A stretch of DNA of 64,000 nucleotides, taken from positions 1 through 64,000 of the IMG/VR virus record IMGVR_UViG_3300042356_000801; one strand, given 5' to 3'. A program made the translations under genes and the position numbers. The DNA is from a virus. The notes below the pieces were generated by a model. The model ran no database searches. It worked only from the letters and a program-made list of their open reading frames with translations, and was not told where the DNA came from. Positions 29,610-37,132 of this stretch are shown one piece after another. The stretch's first letter is position 1. Each line of letters opens with the position of its first letter.

Positions 29610-30188
29610 CTACCTGTCGCTATTCGGTGGTGATTCAATCACTGGACCCTTATCAAGCGTCCCTGGAGGAGCCTCTACTGGCACCCATGCTCTTGAATAT
29701 GTATATTCCTTGATATTCCTTGACTTCAATATTGTGCCGTCAATCATTAAAGAATATTCATTTCCCTTCATGCATAACGTTCTTTCTAGGCTTTTTTCAG
29801 TAGCGGCTCGAGACCTGACAAGTTTTTTAATTATCGATGACATAGGTTTGGCCACTACCGAGCCTCTTCCTCTATTTAGTCGAAGATGCATCTCCATTGC
29901 CTCCATGGTCCCAACATCATGCTTTATGACCGGGATTGTTTTACCAATTATTTCCATTATCTGCTTGACATTTGTAGCCAACAAATAGCGCTCAGAGCCA
30001 TCAATGATTTCTCCGGTTCTAGCAGATACATGGATTGGTTGAATAAAACCAAAATCGAGCAAAGACGCAGAAAGCACTAAAAGGTCTGGTCTCAGTATGT
30101 AGGTTGCTCTCCATGGTGGGACGATAAGTGTTGATGGGTCAACTTCCTCTATCTCATACTTCATATGTTGTTTCCATTTCTTCGTCAT
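29610..30188 (-). CDS. ParB/Srx-fold protein, IbrB-like
   Basis: A 192-residue protein with a ParB/sulfiredoxin-fold domain at about 14-110: VDPSTLIVPPWRA, then LLDFGFIQPIHVSARTGEII and DGSERYLLA, then MHLRLNRGRGS. The family includes DNA-binding, CTP-binding and nuclease members. Its start overlaps the end of the PAPS-reductase-like gene by 35 nt, or by 11 nt if translation starts at the second Met (30164). That pairing matches IbrA/IbrB of enterobacterial prophages, where IbrB has this fold and IbrA is PAPS-reductase-like. The pair affects transcription of other genes there; the activity here is unknown. Confidence 0.7.
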   Translation of the reverse strand: MTKKWKQHMKYEIEEVDPSTLIVPPWRATYILRPDLLVLSASLLDFGFIQPIHVSARTGEIIDGSERYLLATNVKQIMEIIGKTIPVIKHDVGTMEAMEMHLRLNRGRGSVVAKPMSSIIKKLVRSRAATEKSLERTLCMKGNEYSLMIDGTILKSRNIKEYTYSRAWVPVEAPPGTLDKGPVIESPPNSDR

Positions 30189-31293
30189 TATTTCTTACTG
30201 TGTATGCTCTAGTTCTTGGCCCAACAGGAGAAGGTGAACCACCATCTATTTCGTTGAGAACAAGAGTTCTAATTAGCAGACTGATTGGGTAAGCACGTTG
30301 GTCTTCTAGATGCTTCTTGCGAAACTTAGAGACGTATGCTTTTGCTTCCATTTGTCTGCGTTCACCAACTAGGTAGTCTTCAATAAACATTGAAGCACCT
30401 TCTAAACCCAATCCCGAGTATTCGTTAATAAGTTTTTCAATGTCAAATTCTGGCCACCACCTGCGTTGAGCATCGATGTGGGGAAAACACTCCACAAGCC
30501 TGTCGTAAAACTCTGGTTCCGTAGCAACCACATCACCAATCCTGCGAATAGCAATGCTGTGGAGTGGGATACCGATTCTTGTGTTACTTTCCGTCTGGGC
30601 AGCAAGGTCGTAATACTCACAGTACTCAGAACCGTGTTCTTCAATCAAAAACTTAAATACGTCGTTTGTGTTCCAGTCATAAATAACCTTGGCAAACTTC
30701 ATTGGTATTCCGGTCTTGAGTTTGTACGGAGTAACGATGTAGTTCTCATGCAACTTCTGAACGCAGGACCTATAGCGAACCATTGACTCGCTTGCTCTAA
30801 CGCCGGTGATGAAGGCAACATTCCCCTTCTTGCCCTGCATGGTGTAGTAGTCGGTCTGTTCTGGAAGAGATACATCGTGGGTTAGACCAAAGTCTTCACC
30901 CGTAATAGCCCAAGGCGGGATGTCTCTTACGAGCCTTCCCTGGTTCTTACGCATGTTGCTCCACAGAACTGTAGTAACCCTCTGTCCGAGAACCCAAATT
31001 TCTGCAGGGTAAGGGAGGCAGTACCACTCCATGTCAACCCAGTCGTAGTTTCGCACTTTTTCTACATACTCAATAGTTGTAGGGCTTACCATTTCCTCGT
31101 CTCGGAAAATAACTTTTACTGGCCCAAGACCGCGTTCTTCGTGTACCTCTTTAGCAAGATACATAACCGCAGAGGAATCTTTTCCTCCAGAGAACTGAAC
31201 ACATACGGTATCAAAAGTATCGTAGACGTGCCTAATTCTTTGGCGGGCTGCATCTATGCAGCTCATGTCAAGAAACATTCTTTGTCTAGTCAT
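30154..31293 (-). CDS. PAPS-reductase-like protein, IbrA/DUF3440-like
   Basis: A 379-residue protein of the adenine-nucleotide alpha hydrolase (PP-loop) superfamily. The P-loop is VCVQFSGGKDSSAVMYLAKE (residues about 30-49, with SGGKDSS). A downstream KVIFRDEEMVSP and the long C-terminal half (ITGVRASESMVRY, then VIYDWNTNDVFKFLIEEHG) match the DUF3440/IbrA group rather than true sulfate-assimilation enzymes. PP-loop enzymes adenylate and activate a substrate, often for sulfur or nitrogen insertion. Related enzymes act in tRNA thiolation and DNA phosphorothioation. The ATG overlaps the stop of the preceding gene (TAATG). The real substrate cannot be read from sequence. Confidence 0.82.
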   Translation of the reverse strand: MTRQRMFLDMSCIDAARQRIRHVYDTFDTVCVQFSGGKDSSAVMYLAKEVHEERGLGPVKVIFRDEEMVSPTTIEYVEKVRNYDWVDMEWYCLPYPAEIWVLGQRVTTVLWSNMRKNQGRLVRDIPPWAITGEDFGLTHDVSLPEQTDYYTMQGKKGNVAFITGVRASESMVRYRSCVQKLHENYIVTPYKLKTGIPMKFAKVIYDWNTNDVFKFLIEEHGSEYCEYYDLAAQTESNTRIGIPLHSIAIRRIGDVVATEPEFYDRLVECFPHIDAQRRWWPEFDIEKLINEYSGLGLEGASMFIEDYLVGERRQMEAKAYVSKFRKKHLEDQRAYPISLLIRTLVLNEIDGGSPSPVGPRTRAYTVRNNDEEMETTYEV

Positions 31294-31424
31294 TAGTATT
31301 TCGCAATCTGAGAAAGACGATTTACTTCGGCACGAAGTTCGTCTATTACGCGATTTAGTTCATTACGCTCAGCTATTAGTTTTTCAAATAGTTTTTCAAG
31401 TTCTATTAACTCTTCAGGACTCAT
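31293..31424 (-). CDS. Small coiled-coil protein
   Basis: A 43-residue protein almost wholly alpha-helical with heptad spacing (LEKLFEKLIAERNELNRVID, then LRAEVNRLSQI). The start at ATG 31424 is chosen because it overlaps the membrane-protein gene by only 11 nt; a GTG start at 31475 would add 17 residues but overlaps by 62 nt. It overlaps the next gene by one base. Function unknown; it may oligomerise or bind a neighbour's product. Confidence 0.55.
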   Translation of the reverse strand: MSPEELIELEKLFEKLIAERNELNRVIDELRAEVNRLSQIAKY

Positions 31425-31635
31425 TATGTTTCCAACCGTTTCTAGCGTTTCTAGCATAGACAAGCGCATACGCACCAGCCATCAAAATAAATCCATACTG
31501 TTTTGTTTTAACTGCGTAAACAACCCAAAGAATCTCATTGGCTAAGTTTATTAACCAGCCCCACCAAACTCTATTGCCAGCAATTAAAAGGCCGGTAACA
31601 CCAAGAGTTCCAAGCACCCACGACCAAATACTCAT
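31414..31635 (-). CDS. Small membrane protein
   Basis: A 73-residue protein with two to three hydrophobic helices (SWVLGTLGVTGLLIAG, then LINLANEILWVVYAV, then FILMAGAYALVYA) and a short charged C-terminus. Trp-rich small membrane proteins of this type are frequent in actinobacterial phages. A holin or superinfection role is possible but not shown. It overlaps the ParB-like gene stop by one base (TAATG). Confidence 0.65.
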   Translation of the reverse strand: MSIWSWVLGTLGVTGLLIAGNRVWWGWLINLANEILWVVYAVKTKQYGFILMAGAYALVYARNARNGWKHNES

Positions 31636-32441
31636 TAAATCTCCGAGTGTTGGCCGATGAAGTCCATTAACCGTTCTGCAGTTGTATTCCCAACAATTGA
31701 AACATCACTTCTTAGCCAGCGAATAAAATCGTACCAACGAGACTGCTGGGCAGGGTTATCAAAGACAAGCGTGAACTGAACCACTGCTTGCTGACCAGCA
31801 CCTGCAGCCATTGTTGAACCACGAATAGCTATATCGTTTTGGTCAGAAGAAGAAGGGGCGACGATTCTTTTCTCACCTTCACTGTCTCTAGTGACGGTGA
31901 ACTCTTGTGGACGCAATTCAGGGACATCGTCAAATCCTTGAATCTCCGTGTTTCTATCGATAAGAACCGGTGGAACGTAACTACCACTAGTGGACATCTC
32001 ACTGCTGTTTCTGTAAACCTCTTGCTCGTATTCGGCAATCTCAAACTCATCCCAACCAAGGCCCTCTAGTAGCTCTGGGTAGTAATCGCTCACTGAACTG
32101 ATTAGTTCATAAAGAATTTCTGGTTCAGAGTAACCAAGCTCAACAGTCCTGTTGTCGGCAAGCGCAAATGCAACAGCACGAGAATCATCGCCCTCAAGAT
32201 AAATAACAGCAATCTGGTCCCATCCAAGAATCTTGGCGGCCTCCAACTGGTGATTACCGGCAATTACAGTTGCCGTTCCATCATCGTTTCTTTTGGCAAC
32301 TATGGGTTTTACTTGGCCGAACTCCGCATAGGAAGCAGTAATTGCGTCAACGTCTCCAATTCTTGGGTTCTTCTCAAGTGGCAGAAGTGTGTTTATGTCT
32401 ACCGCCATACCGATTAGTGACGGATGGATACCGTTACTCAT
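31635..32441 (-). CDS. Second ParB-like protein
   Basis: A 268-residue protein. Residues about 12-110 form a ParB-like domain: VDINTLLPLEKNPRIGD, then YAEFGQVKPIVA, then VIAGNHQLEAAKILG and FALADNRTVELG, the classic NPR, Q.kPI.v, GNHr..Aa and aDNr motifs. These occur in phage ParB-type nucleases and in ParB-methylase fusions. The C-terminal 90 residues, with VVQFTLVFDNPAQQSRWYDF, are a small separate domain often attached to phage ParB proteins. It lies three genes upstream of the IbrAB-like pair in the same overlapping operon. Confidence 0.82.
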   Translation of the reverse strand: MSNGIHPSLIGMAVDINTLLPLEKNPRIGDVDAITASYAEFGQVKPIVAKRNDDGTATVIAGNHQLEAAKILGWDQIAVIYLEGDDSRAVAFALADNRTVELGYSEPEILYELISSVSDYYPELLEGLGWDEFEIAEYEQEVYRNSSEMSTSGSYVPPVLIDRNTEIQGFDDVPELRPQEFTVTRDSEGEKRIVAPSSSDQNDIAIRGSTMAAGAGQQAVVQFTLVFDNPAQQSRWYDFIRWLRSDVSIVGNTTAERLMDFIGQHSEI

Positions 32442-32779
32442 ACTTGGTGCCTTACGTTTGCGTTGAGGGTTCTCATTGCGTCAATTGATGTGCGTAGCGA
32501 TAGAAGTTTTTCTCTCTTTGACTTAACAAGCGCTTCAGAGATTTTGTAATCAAATGAAGATTCGTCCAACTTGTAGTCTGCCCATGCTTCACGTTCCTTG
32601 ATTGAGCCTTTTGCTGATAGGTATTCTTTGGCCCAATTGGACTTGTGAAGCGCCTCTTTCTTGGCATTGTCTATAGCAAGAACTTCAAAAGCTTCTGTTT
32701 CTTCTTCTAGCATTCCTATCAAGCGAAGAAGCTCGTTTTCGATATCAACCTGACTAATTGGATTGTTTCTATTTTGCAC
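32438..32779 (-). CDS. Helical protein of unknown function
   Basis: A 113-residue highly charged, helical protein (LLRLIGMLEEETEAFEVLAI, then KKEALHKSNWAKEYLSAKGS). It resembles small phage proteins found among recombination genes but has no motif I can name. It overlaps both neighbours (4 nt downstream, 11 nt upstream), so it is translated as part of the RuvC-ParB operon. Confidence 0.55.
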   Translation of the reverse strand: MQNRNNPISQVDIENELLRLIGMLEEETEAFEVLAIDNAKKEALHKSNWAKEYLSAKGSIKEREAWADYKLDESSFDYKISEALVKSKREKLLSLRTSIDAMRTLNANVRHQV

Positions 32780-33311
32780 TTGAGTCCTTTATATTATCCA
32801 TTGCTGACCAATCTATCTTCTCTAGAGACGATAGTTGTGTTGCCGTCCAATCGTATTGGCTTTTTCCTAAATATGCAAGCCCCATCTGTTCAAGAATCCA
32901 TGCATCACATTCGTCGTCTGCGCCGGAGCCAGAAAAGACCATGCCTGTTTTGGAAGATATTGCAGAAATCACTTCCGTCTTTCCAGCGTTGCCTTTTCCT
33001 GTAGCAAACTTTGCCCTAGAAGTGGGAGGAATTTCCACGTAAGTAATCCCACATTCCCAAAAAGTCATCCTTATGCACCCGCCGAGCTCTCCAATACTGT
33101 GGGCTTGTGAGTTGCGTGACGCAAACGAGTAACCCTCAATAAGGGCGCAGTTGATTTCTTCGTCAAGACATAGCTGAAGAATCGTTTTATTTACGTAGGA
33201 AAGCCTTTCAGGGCCCTTGGCTTTTGTGGAAATAATCGAAGTTTTCCCATTTATTGAAACGCCAGTAGAAGTCAGTGAAAGGTCTAGTCCTATTAGCTTT
33301 AATTCGGGCAC
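32769..33311 (-). CDS. RuvC-like Holliday junction resolvase
   Basis: A 180-residue RNase H-fold resolvase with GTG start. LIGLDLSLTSTGVS (Asp10) is the first acidic motif, CALIEGYSF supplies the second (Glu in EGY), and GADDECDAWIL the C-terminal Asp pair. GNAGKTEVI with a lysine fits the RuvC-like core. It cuts four-way junctions during recombination or before packaging. It is the first gene of the leftward operon, with a candidate -10 (TAGGGT) 6 nt before the GTG. Confidence 0.82.
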   Translation of the reverse strand: MPELKLIGLDLSLTSTGVSINGKTSIISTKAKGPERLSYVNKTILQLCLDEEINCALIEGYSFASRNSQAHSIGELGGCIRMTFWECGITYVEIPPTSRAKFATGKGNAGKTEVISAISSKTGMVFSGSGADDECDAWILEQMGLAYLGKSQYDWTATQLSSLEKIDWSAMDNIKDSSAK

Positions 33312-33317
33312 AAAAAG

Positions 33318-33323
33318 ACCCTA
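33318..33323 (-). promoter_or_regulatory. Candidate -10 hexamer, leaderless start
   Basis: TAGGGT on the minus strand, exactly 6 nt before the GTG of the RuvC-like gene. The palindrome at 33335-33358 covers the place where a -35 would lie. Confidence 0.35.
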
Positions 33324-33334
33324 CTACATGAAAA

Positions 33335-33358
33335 TCGGGCAGGACTCGTCCTACCCGA
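33335..33358. promoter_or_regulatory. 24-bp palindrome, candidate operator or terminator
   Basis: TCGGGcAGGAC / GTCCTaCCCGA with a 2-nt centre: ten paired positions on each side and one mismatch. It overlaps the expected -35 of the RuvC operon, as an operator would. On the minus strand a short T-run (ATTTTC) follows, so a weak terminator is the alternative. Confidence 0.5.
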
Positions 33359-33433
33359 CCTTCACCTATAACGGTCACAAATCTCTTGTGCTAAACAATT
33401 GTACAACAATCACAAACAGTGCTAATACAGCAA

Positions 33434-33466
33434 ACAACCGCCTGTCCTGCAGAGACTGGCGGTTGT
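33434..33466. repeat. Strong hairpin in the divergent region
   Basis: A perfect 9-bp stem (ACAACCGCC / GGCGGTTGT) with a 15-nt loop. No T-run of the length expected for a terminator follows. It may be a structured leader or part of a small RNA. Confidence 0.5.
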
Positions 33467-33681
33467 AGAGAAGTTAAAAAATTAATCTCCGGATTGCCGT
33501 GGTTAGGCCACTAGACATTGACCACCGTCCTTTCCTTTCTGACAGCGAGTTGTAGGTACCTGGAGTCAAGAATACATGAGTTAACGATAAGCAAACAATA
33601 AATAATTGTCTGAATAATTCAAATAATAAAAACTATCCCGTGTTATTATTTATCTATAACCCCCCTCAACTAGGAGAAAAC

Positions 33682-34035
33682 ATGTCAACAGCAGCACTTG
33701 CACCAACAACAATCGTTCTTGGAATCCCCGGAACACTTTCAACCTCAAGCATGGTTTCGGTTGCTTTGCCTTTCAACGGCAGAATCACTGGAGCATATGT
33801 TGCAGTCGTCGGCGCAGCCGCTGGTTCAGCACTCACCGCAGACCTCAAGGTTGGCACAGACGTCGCAGCATCCTTCTCAATCGCAGCAGGCGCATACGCC
33901 GATGCGGGCACACTCACAGCAGCCAACACTGACTTCGTAGCCGGTGACCTCATCAGCCTCGACGTTTCAGCTGTTGGTTCTGGTACCGCAGGTTCAAACA
34001 TGACTGTTGCTTTTACTGTTCAAGAAGGCCGTTAA
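33682..34035 (+). CDS. Decoration-like virion protein
   Basis: A 117-residue protein; the ATG at 33682 is chosen because AGGAGAAAAC precedes it. An in-frame codon 14 triplets upstream extends into AT-rich leader. It is rich in Ala, Gly, Thr, Ser and Val with alternating beta strands (NGRITGAYVAVVGAAAG, then ADLKVGTDVAASFSIAAG), and has no Cys or Trp. That composition and size suit a capsid decoration or head-fibre protein. A rho-independent terminator follows, and codon use is more biased to C-ending codons than in neighbours, pointing to high expression. Identity is inferred from composition, not family motifs. Confidence 0.55.
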   Translation: MSTAALAPTTIVLGIPGTLSTSSMVSVALPFNGRITGAYVAVVGAAAGSALTADLKVGTDVAASFSIAAGAYADAGTLTAANTDFVAGDLISLDVSAVGSGTAGSNMTVAFTVQEGR

Positions 34036-34059
34036 TTAAAAATTAACCAAAATCTGATT

Positions 34060-34086
34060 AAAGCGCTTCTTCGGGGGCGCTTTTTT
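34060..34086 (+). terminator. Rho-independent terminator
   Basis: AAAGCGC, a loop with TTCG, GGCGCTTT and a run of six T. It ends the transcript of the decoration-like gene, allowing separate control of the next gene. Confidence 0.85.
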
Positions 34087-34140
34087 CATGCCAAAAACAT
34101 GTCATAATATTAGCGTTCCCTAACGCCCGCAGGAGAAAAA

Positions 34141-34830
34141 ATGTCTGGAATCATCGCACCATCAATCGTCAACTACGACTGGACCGTCAAGGTCAGTGAC
34201 CCTTCTTACCTGAATGTGTCTTTCCCATTCCGTGTCAAGATTGAGTCAATCTGGTTCACCACTCAGCAGGTTTATGGTGCAACGGCAGGTCTTTGGCAAG
34301 GCGTTGAAACAACTCTTGATGTTGATACAACCGAACGACTTCTCCGCCTTGCAGCAATCAAGACCAAGAACTCCAAGACACAACACAGCCAGTACGACAA
34401 CCCATCAGATTGGATGTTTGGCTTTGAGGATGTTGAATATGACGGCTCTGTGACTGATGAACTGAAGCCAACAATGTGGCTTGGAAACCCAGATGAAGGA
34501 ATTGGCAAATTTAGTGCATTTGGCACACAGCCATACTTTGGCAATGGCGTACTTGACCTTCGCAGTACAGCCGCAACGCCTATCGATAAAGCACATGCAA
34601 TTAACTACAGTTGGAACGAAGAAGAGTACAACGCAAACACCTACCTTACAGATGTTGCCGTTATGAACACCGACGAAATCCTCCAACTGTTTGTTTATTC
34701 AGATGGCGGCGATTGGGAAGGCTACGAGAATGACGCAAAGGTCACAATCTCGGTTGCCTACACTGGTATTCACGACACAGAAAAAGCATCTGCTTCAGCC
34801 AAGCCTTGGACAGCATGGTGGAACGACTAG
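34141..34830 (+). CDS. Conserved-looking virion-type protein, unknown
   Basis: A 229-residue protein that I do not recognise. It has AGGAGAAAAA just before the ATG and candidate -10 elements (CATAAT/TAATAT) about 35 nt further up. Aromatic-rich, mainly beta: VNYDWTVKVSDPSYLNVSFP, then DWMFGFEDVEYDG, then LQLFVYSDGGDWEG and ending in AKPWTAWWND. Codon bias like that of the decoration-like gene suggests strong expression. A structural or surface role is plausible. Confidence 0.5.
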   Translation: MSGIIAPSIVNYDWTVKVSDPSYLNVSFPFRVKIESIWFTTQQVYGATAGLWQGVETTLDVDTTERLLRLAAIKTKNSKTQHSQYDNPSDWMFGFEDVEYDGSVTDELKPTMWLGNPDEGIGKFSAFGTQPYFGNGVLDLRSTAATPIDKAHAINYSWNEEEYNANTYLTDVAVMNTDEILQLFVYSDGGDWEGYENDAKVTISVAYTGIHDTEKASASAKPWTAWWND

Positions 34831-34833
34831 TAT
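34806..34833 (+). promoter_or_regulatory. Promoter, leaderless start
   Basis: TTGGAC (34806-34811), 16-nt spacer, TAGTAT (34828-34833), then 6 nt to the ATG at 34840. This is the most complete sigma70-type promoter in the window for a leaderless gene. It overlaps the end of the preceding ORF. The spacer and hexamer match the glycosyltransferase start (TAGTAT, 6 nt). Confidence 0.55.
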
Positions 34834-34839
34834 TGCCGT

Positions 34840-35490
34840 ATGGCAAAACTACCATCAACATTTGCGCTTGATACTGGAAACAAATTAAGCGATAATTTCT
34901 TTGATATTCGTTGGCTTTCTGCTGGCATGCGTCCGCCCCCTAAAAGGTGGTATACAAATAGTGAAGAACTTCCCACCGAAGACATGACTGAGTGGGGCTG
35001 GGGTGAAGTTGACGCAGAAGGCCGTTTGGTAGTTAAGTATTACCGCGAAGAAGTTTTCGGAACAGAAGACGAAGTAACTAAACTTTGGTTTGTTCTTCTT
35101 GATGGTCGACATATTCAACCTCCTCATTTAATACTTCTTGGATTTGCGGATGGTAGATATCCTTGGGGGACCGTATTGGAGGGCGCAGAAGCCTCTCGTG
35201 TTCTTGAAAAGGAATATATGTCCACATGGGCAGCCATGATTAATTGGCGTGCTGGTGACCCAATGATTCAACAAATAACCACAGCCGAAAAATGGCGTCG
35301 CAGGCGACTTTCTGTCATGATGTTTGGCGTCTGCGATGTCGTTAACGCCTGTTACGGATTCAGCCCTGGACTAGTTCTTCATGGTGGTGCAGTCACTACA
35401 GCAGACGGTGAAAAATTACGAGAAATATATCCTACCAATAACGACCGAATACAACCACGTATTGGCTCTGTCGGTCCTCAAGAATCGTAA
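34840..35490 (+). CDS. Unknown protein converging on the HNH gene
   Basis: A 216-residue soluble protein of unknown family. It is Trp-rich in the first half (FFDIRWLSAGMRPPPKRWY, TEWGWGEVDAEG) and ends in a basic/helical part with EKWRRRRLSVMMFGV. It lacks a Shine-Dalgarno. It ends 13 nt inside the convergent minus-strand HNH gene. I cannot assign a role. Confidence 0.5.
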   Translation: MAKLPSTFALDTGNKLSDNFFDIRWLSAGMRPPPKRWYTNSEELPTEDMTEWGWGEVDAEGRLVVKYYREEVFGTEDEVTKLWFVLLDGRHIQPPHLILLGFADGRYPWGTVLEGAEASRVLEKEYMSTWAAMINWRAGDPMIQQITTAEKWRRRRLSVMMFGVCDVVNACYGFSPGLVLHGGAVTTADGEKLREIYPTNNDRIQPRIGSVGPQES

Positions 35491-35852
35491 GAGTGCTTAG
35501 ATAGACCAAGGTCAAATGCAAGCTGAGGATAGTTTCCTATGCGAGTGTGGCAAGGACGACAGACACACATAAGGTTTGATTCATCAAGAATAGAGCCACC
35601 CTGGGAGCGTCTCACTAGTTCGTGAACATCCGATGATGGCCTTTGCTGATAGACAGCAAGTTCGTCATGTTGAGCAAAGACAGGACAGGCTTCACACCAT
35701 GGGCGTTCTCCTAAAAGTTTTTCTACCAATGGTCTGCGAAGTTTGTACTTCTCTTCAGTTTTCTTAGAGCGATGATTTATCTTCTTTGAAGAGTTCTTTA
35801 AAGGTGTTCTTTTTAGCGGTTTATCTGACCGCTTTATTGGCTTACGGTTCAC
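35478..35852 (-). CDS. HNH endonuclease
   Basis: A 124-residue HNH protein. A very basic N-terminus (RKPIKRSDKPLKRTPLKNSS) precedes ERPWCEAC. The HNH core is SSDVHELVRRSQGG ... ESNLMCVCRPCHTRIG: His of DVHE, Asn of SNL, His of CHT, with two CxxC pairs for zinc. It may be a packaging-associated nuclease, a nickase or a homing-type enzyme. The location at the end of the terminase/recombination operon favours packaging or recombination. Confidence 0.8.
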   Translation of the reverse strand: MNRKPIKRSDKPLKRTPLKNSSKKINHRSKKTEEKYKLRRPLVEKLLGERPWCEACPVFAQHDELAVYQQRPSSDVHELVRRSQGGSILDESNLMCVCRPCHTRIGNYPQLAFDLGLSKHSYDS

Positions 35853-36367
35853 TCTGCTGGAAAAAGGCTTGATTCATCGATTAGGTCGAATAGCCACTCG
35901 TTGTTAAGAACCGCCCACAAGGCCCTGTCTATAGATGTCTCTTCAAGTTCAAACTCACGCAAAAGAGCACGATGTTTGATAATTGCTTTCTTAAGGGTTT
36001 CCATCTCCTGCCAGCCATTTGATTCAGGAGCCTCCCCCGTATCAATCATTGCTGATACTTCATCTAGGCGTTTGTTTACGTGAAATCTAAAACGAAGAAT
36101 TTTCTTCTTTCTAGCTTCGTAAGCCTTGGATGCTTCTTGAGCAAGAATTTTTCCATCGCGACCCATTGACTCAAACCGTTCGATGTCCGACTGGTTGTCA
36201 TACTCAATGTCACCTATTTGGTCGTCAAGATTGTCAACAAGAGCCTGCAGGTGGTCCTTCCATCTACTCCAGTTTTCAGGGTCGGTCAGCATGTCTCTTT
36301 GAGTAGGGGATAGCTTGTTTTTAACTTCTTCAGCGACCATCTGAGCAAAAGTAACTTCATCAATCAT
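35849..36367 (-). CDS. Helical protein of unknown function
   Basis: A 172-residue, strongly helical and charged protein (MVAEEVKNKLSPTQRDML, then ARKKKILRFRFHVNKRLDEV). No motif recognised. It overlaps both neighbours (4 nt each side), so it belongs to the recombination operon. A coiled-coil partner of the adjacent nuclease is possible. Confidence 0.5.
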   Translation of the reverse strand: MIDEVTFAQMVAEEVKNKLSPTQRDMLTDPENWSRWKDHLQALVDNLDDQIGDIEYDNQSDIERFESMGRDGKILAQEASKAYEARKKKILRFRFHVNKRLDEVSAMIDTGEAPESNGWQEMETLKKAIIKHRALLREFELEETSIDRALWAVLNNEWLFDLIDESSLFPAE

Positions 36368-37131
36368 TTCTTACCACCAAACATTGGGCAAATTTCCTGA
36401 TAACTGCACCAGTTGCAGAGTATCGATTTTCTTGCTTCAAACTCTCCAGTGCGACAGCATTCGTCCACTTGTTTTTTTGTATCAATAACGTGTTCAATCA
36501 TGTTTTTTGATTCACGACTTGTCACATGTTTTTTAAGTCTTACTCCGTCTTTTAGGTACAGAAGCTCTAGTTCTTTGGCTGTGCCTTTGCCCATCTTTTC
36601 CAGCATGTACGCATATATGTAAAGCTGAAAGAATTTATCCGCTTGGTACTGAGGGCGTGGAGTTTTTCCAGTTTTGTAGTCGCTCACGATAAGGGACTCG
36701 CCGTCACCGAGGGTTGAGTATCTATCAATAAAGCCCTTAATCACAACGCCTTCAATGTCTCCAGCAACTTCAAACTCAAGACCACCAGGTTCTAATTCCT
36801 GTGGGTTTTCAAGAATCCAAAGATTCTCAATACAGAACCACGAACGCCACCTAAATAGACGAATTTCTTTTTCGCTATTTACAGACGCAGTTGCTCTATC
36901 TACCCATACTTCATCCCACACCTGCTTGGCAAGGAACTTAGCGTTGTCAAGAGTTCTTTGTTCTGCGGGTAGTTTGTAAAGTTCTTCAAGAACATCGTGA
37001 ACAAAATTGCCCATGACGGCTGCTTCGCCTGAAACATCCGGAATTTGGTCAATTTTGTTATACCTGAACTTGAGTGGGCATTGGTGAAACGTTCCAATAG
37101 AAGAAGCAGAAAGGTGAGGAGGAGGTACCAA
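36364..37131 (-). CDS. PD-(D/E)XK nuclease, RecB/Cas4-like with Fe-S cysteines
   Basis: About 255 residues from the TTG at 37131, one base after the stop of the Rad52-like gene; an open frame extends 17 codons further but lacks a good start signal. The family's opening LSASSIGTFHQCPLKFRY follows at once. Catalytic motifs: GNFVHDVLEEL, GFIDRY and LIVSDYKTGK (Asp, then Asp-Tyr-Lys). Four cysteines, one in FHQC and three in CNWCSYQEIC, match the Fe-S cluster of Cas4 and AddB-type nucleases. With the Rad52-like gene it would make a two-component resection and annealing recombinase. No CRISPR genes are nearby. Confidence 0.85.
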   Translation of the reverse strand: MVPPPHLSASSIGTFHQCPLKFRYNKIDQIPDVSGEAAVMGNFVHDVLEELYKLPAEQRTLDNAKFLAKQVWDEVWVDRATASVNSEKEIRLFRWRSWFCIENLWILENPQELEPGGLEFEVAGDIEGVVIKGFIDRYSTLGDGESLIVSDYKTGKTPRPQYQADKFFQLYIYAYMLEKMGKGTAKELELLYLKDGVRLKKHVTSRESKNMIEHVIDTKKQVDECCRTGEFEARKSILCNWCSYQEICPMFGGKK

Positions 37132-37132
37132 C

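Larger units (their letters stand above)
33312..33681. promoter_or_regulatory. Divergent regulatory region, no gene
   Basis: A 370-nt region between divergent operons (RuvC leftward, decoration-like protein rightward). No ORF of note or tRNA was found. It holds a candidate leftward -10 (33318-33323), a 24-bp near-perfect palindrome (33335-33358) and a 9-bp-stem hairpin (33434-33466). An A/T-rich stretch (about 33565-33660) ends in TATCTATAAC before the rightward ribosome-binding site. It would be the place to look for phage repressors, sigma-factor switching or an origin. Confidence 0.6.

Noticed and set aside
33480-33570. A tRNA-like arrangement of inverted repeats on either strand
   Set aside because: No TPsiC-loop GTTCRA sequence and no seven-base acceptor pairing could be made.
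36364-37131. The Cas4-like nuclease as part of a CRISPR adaptation module
   Set aside because: No other cas gene or repeat-spacer array is in the window; the neighbours are phage recombination genes.
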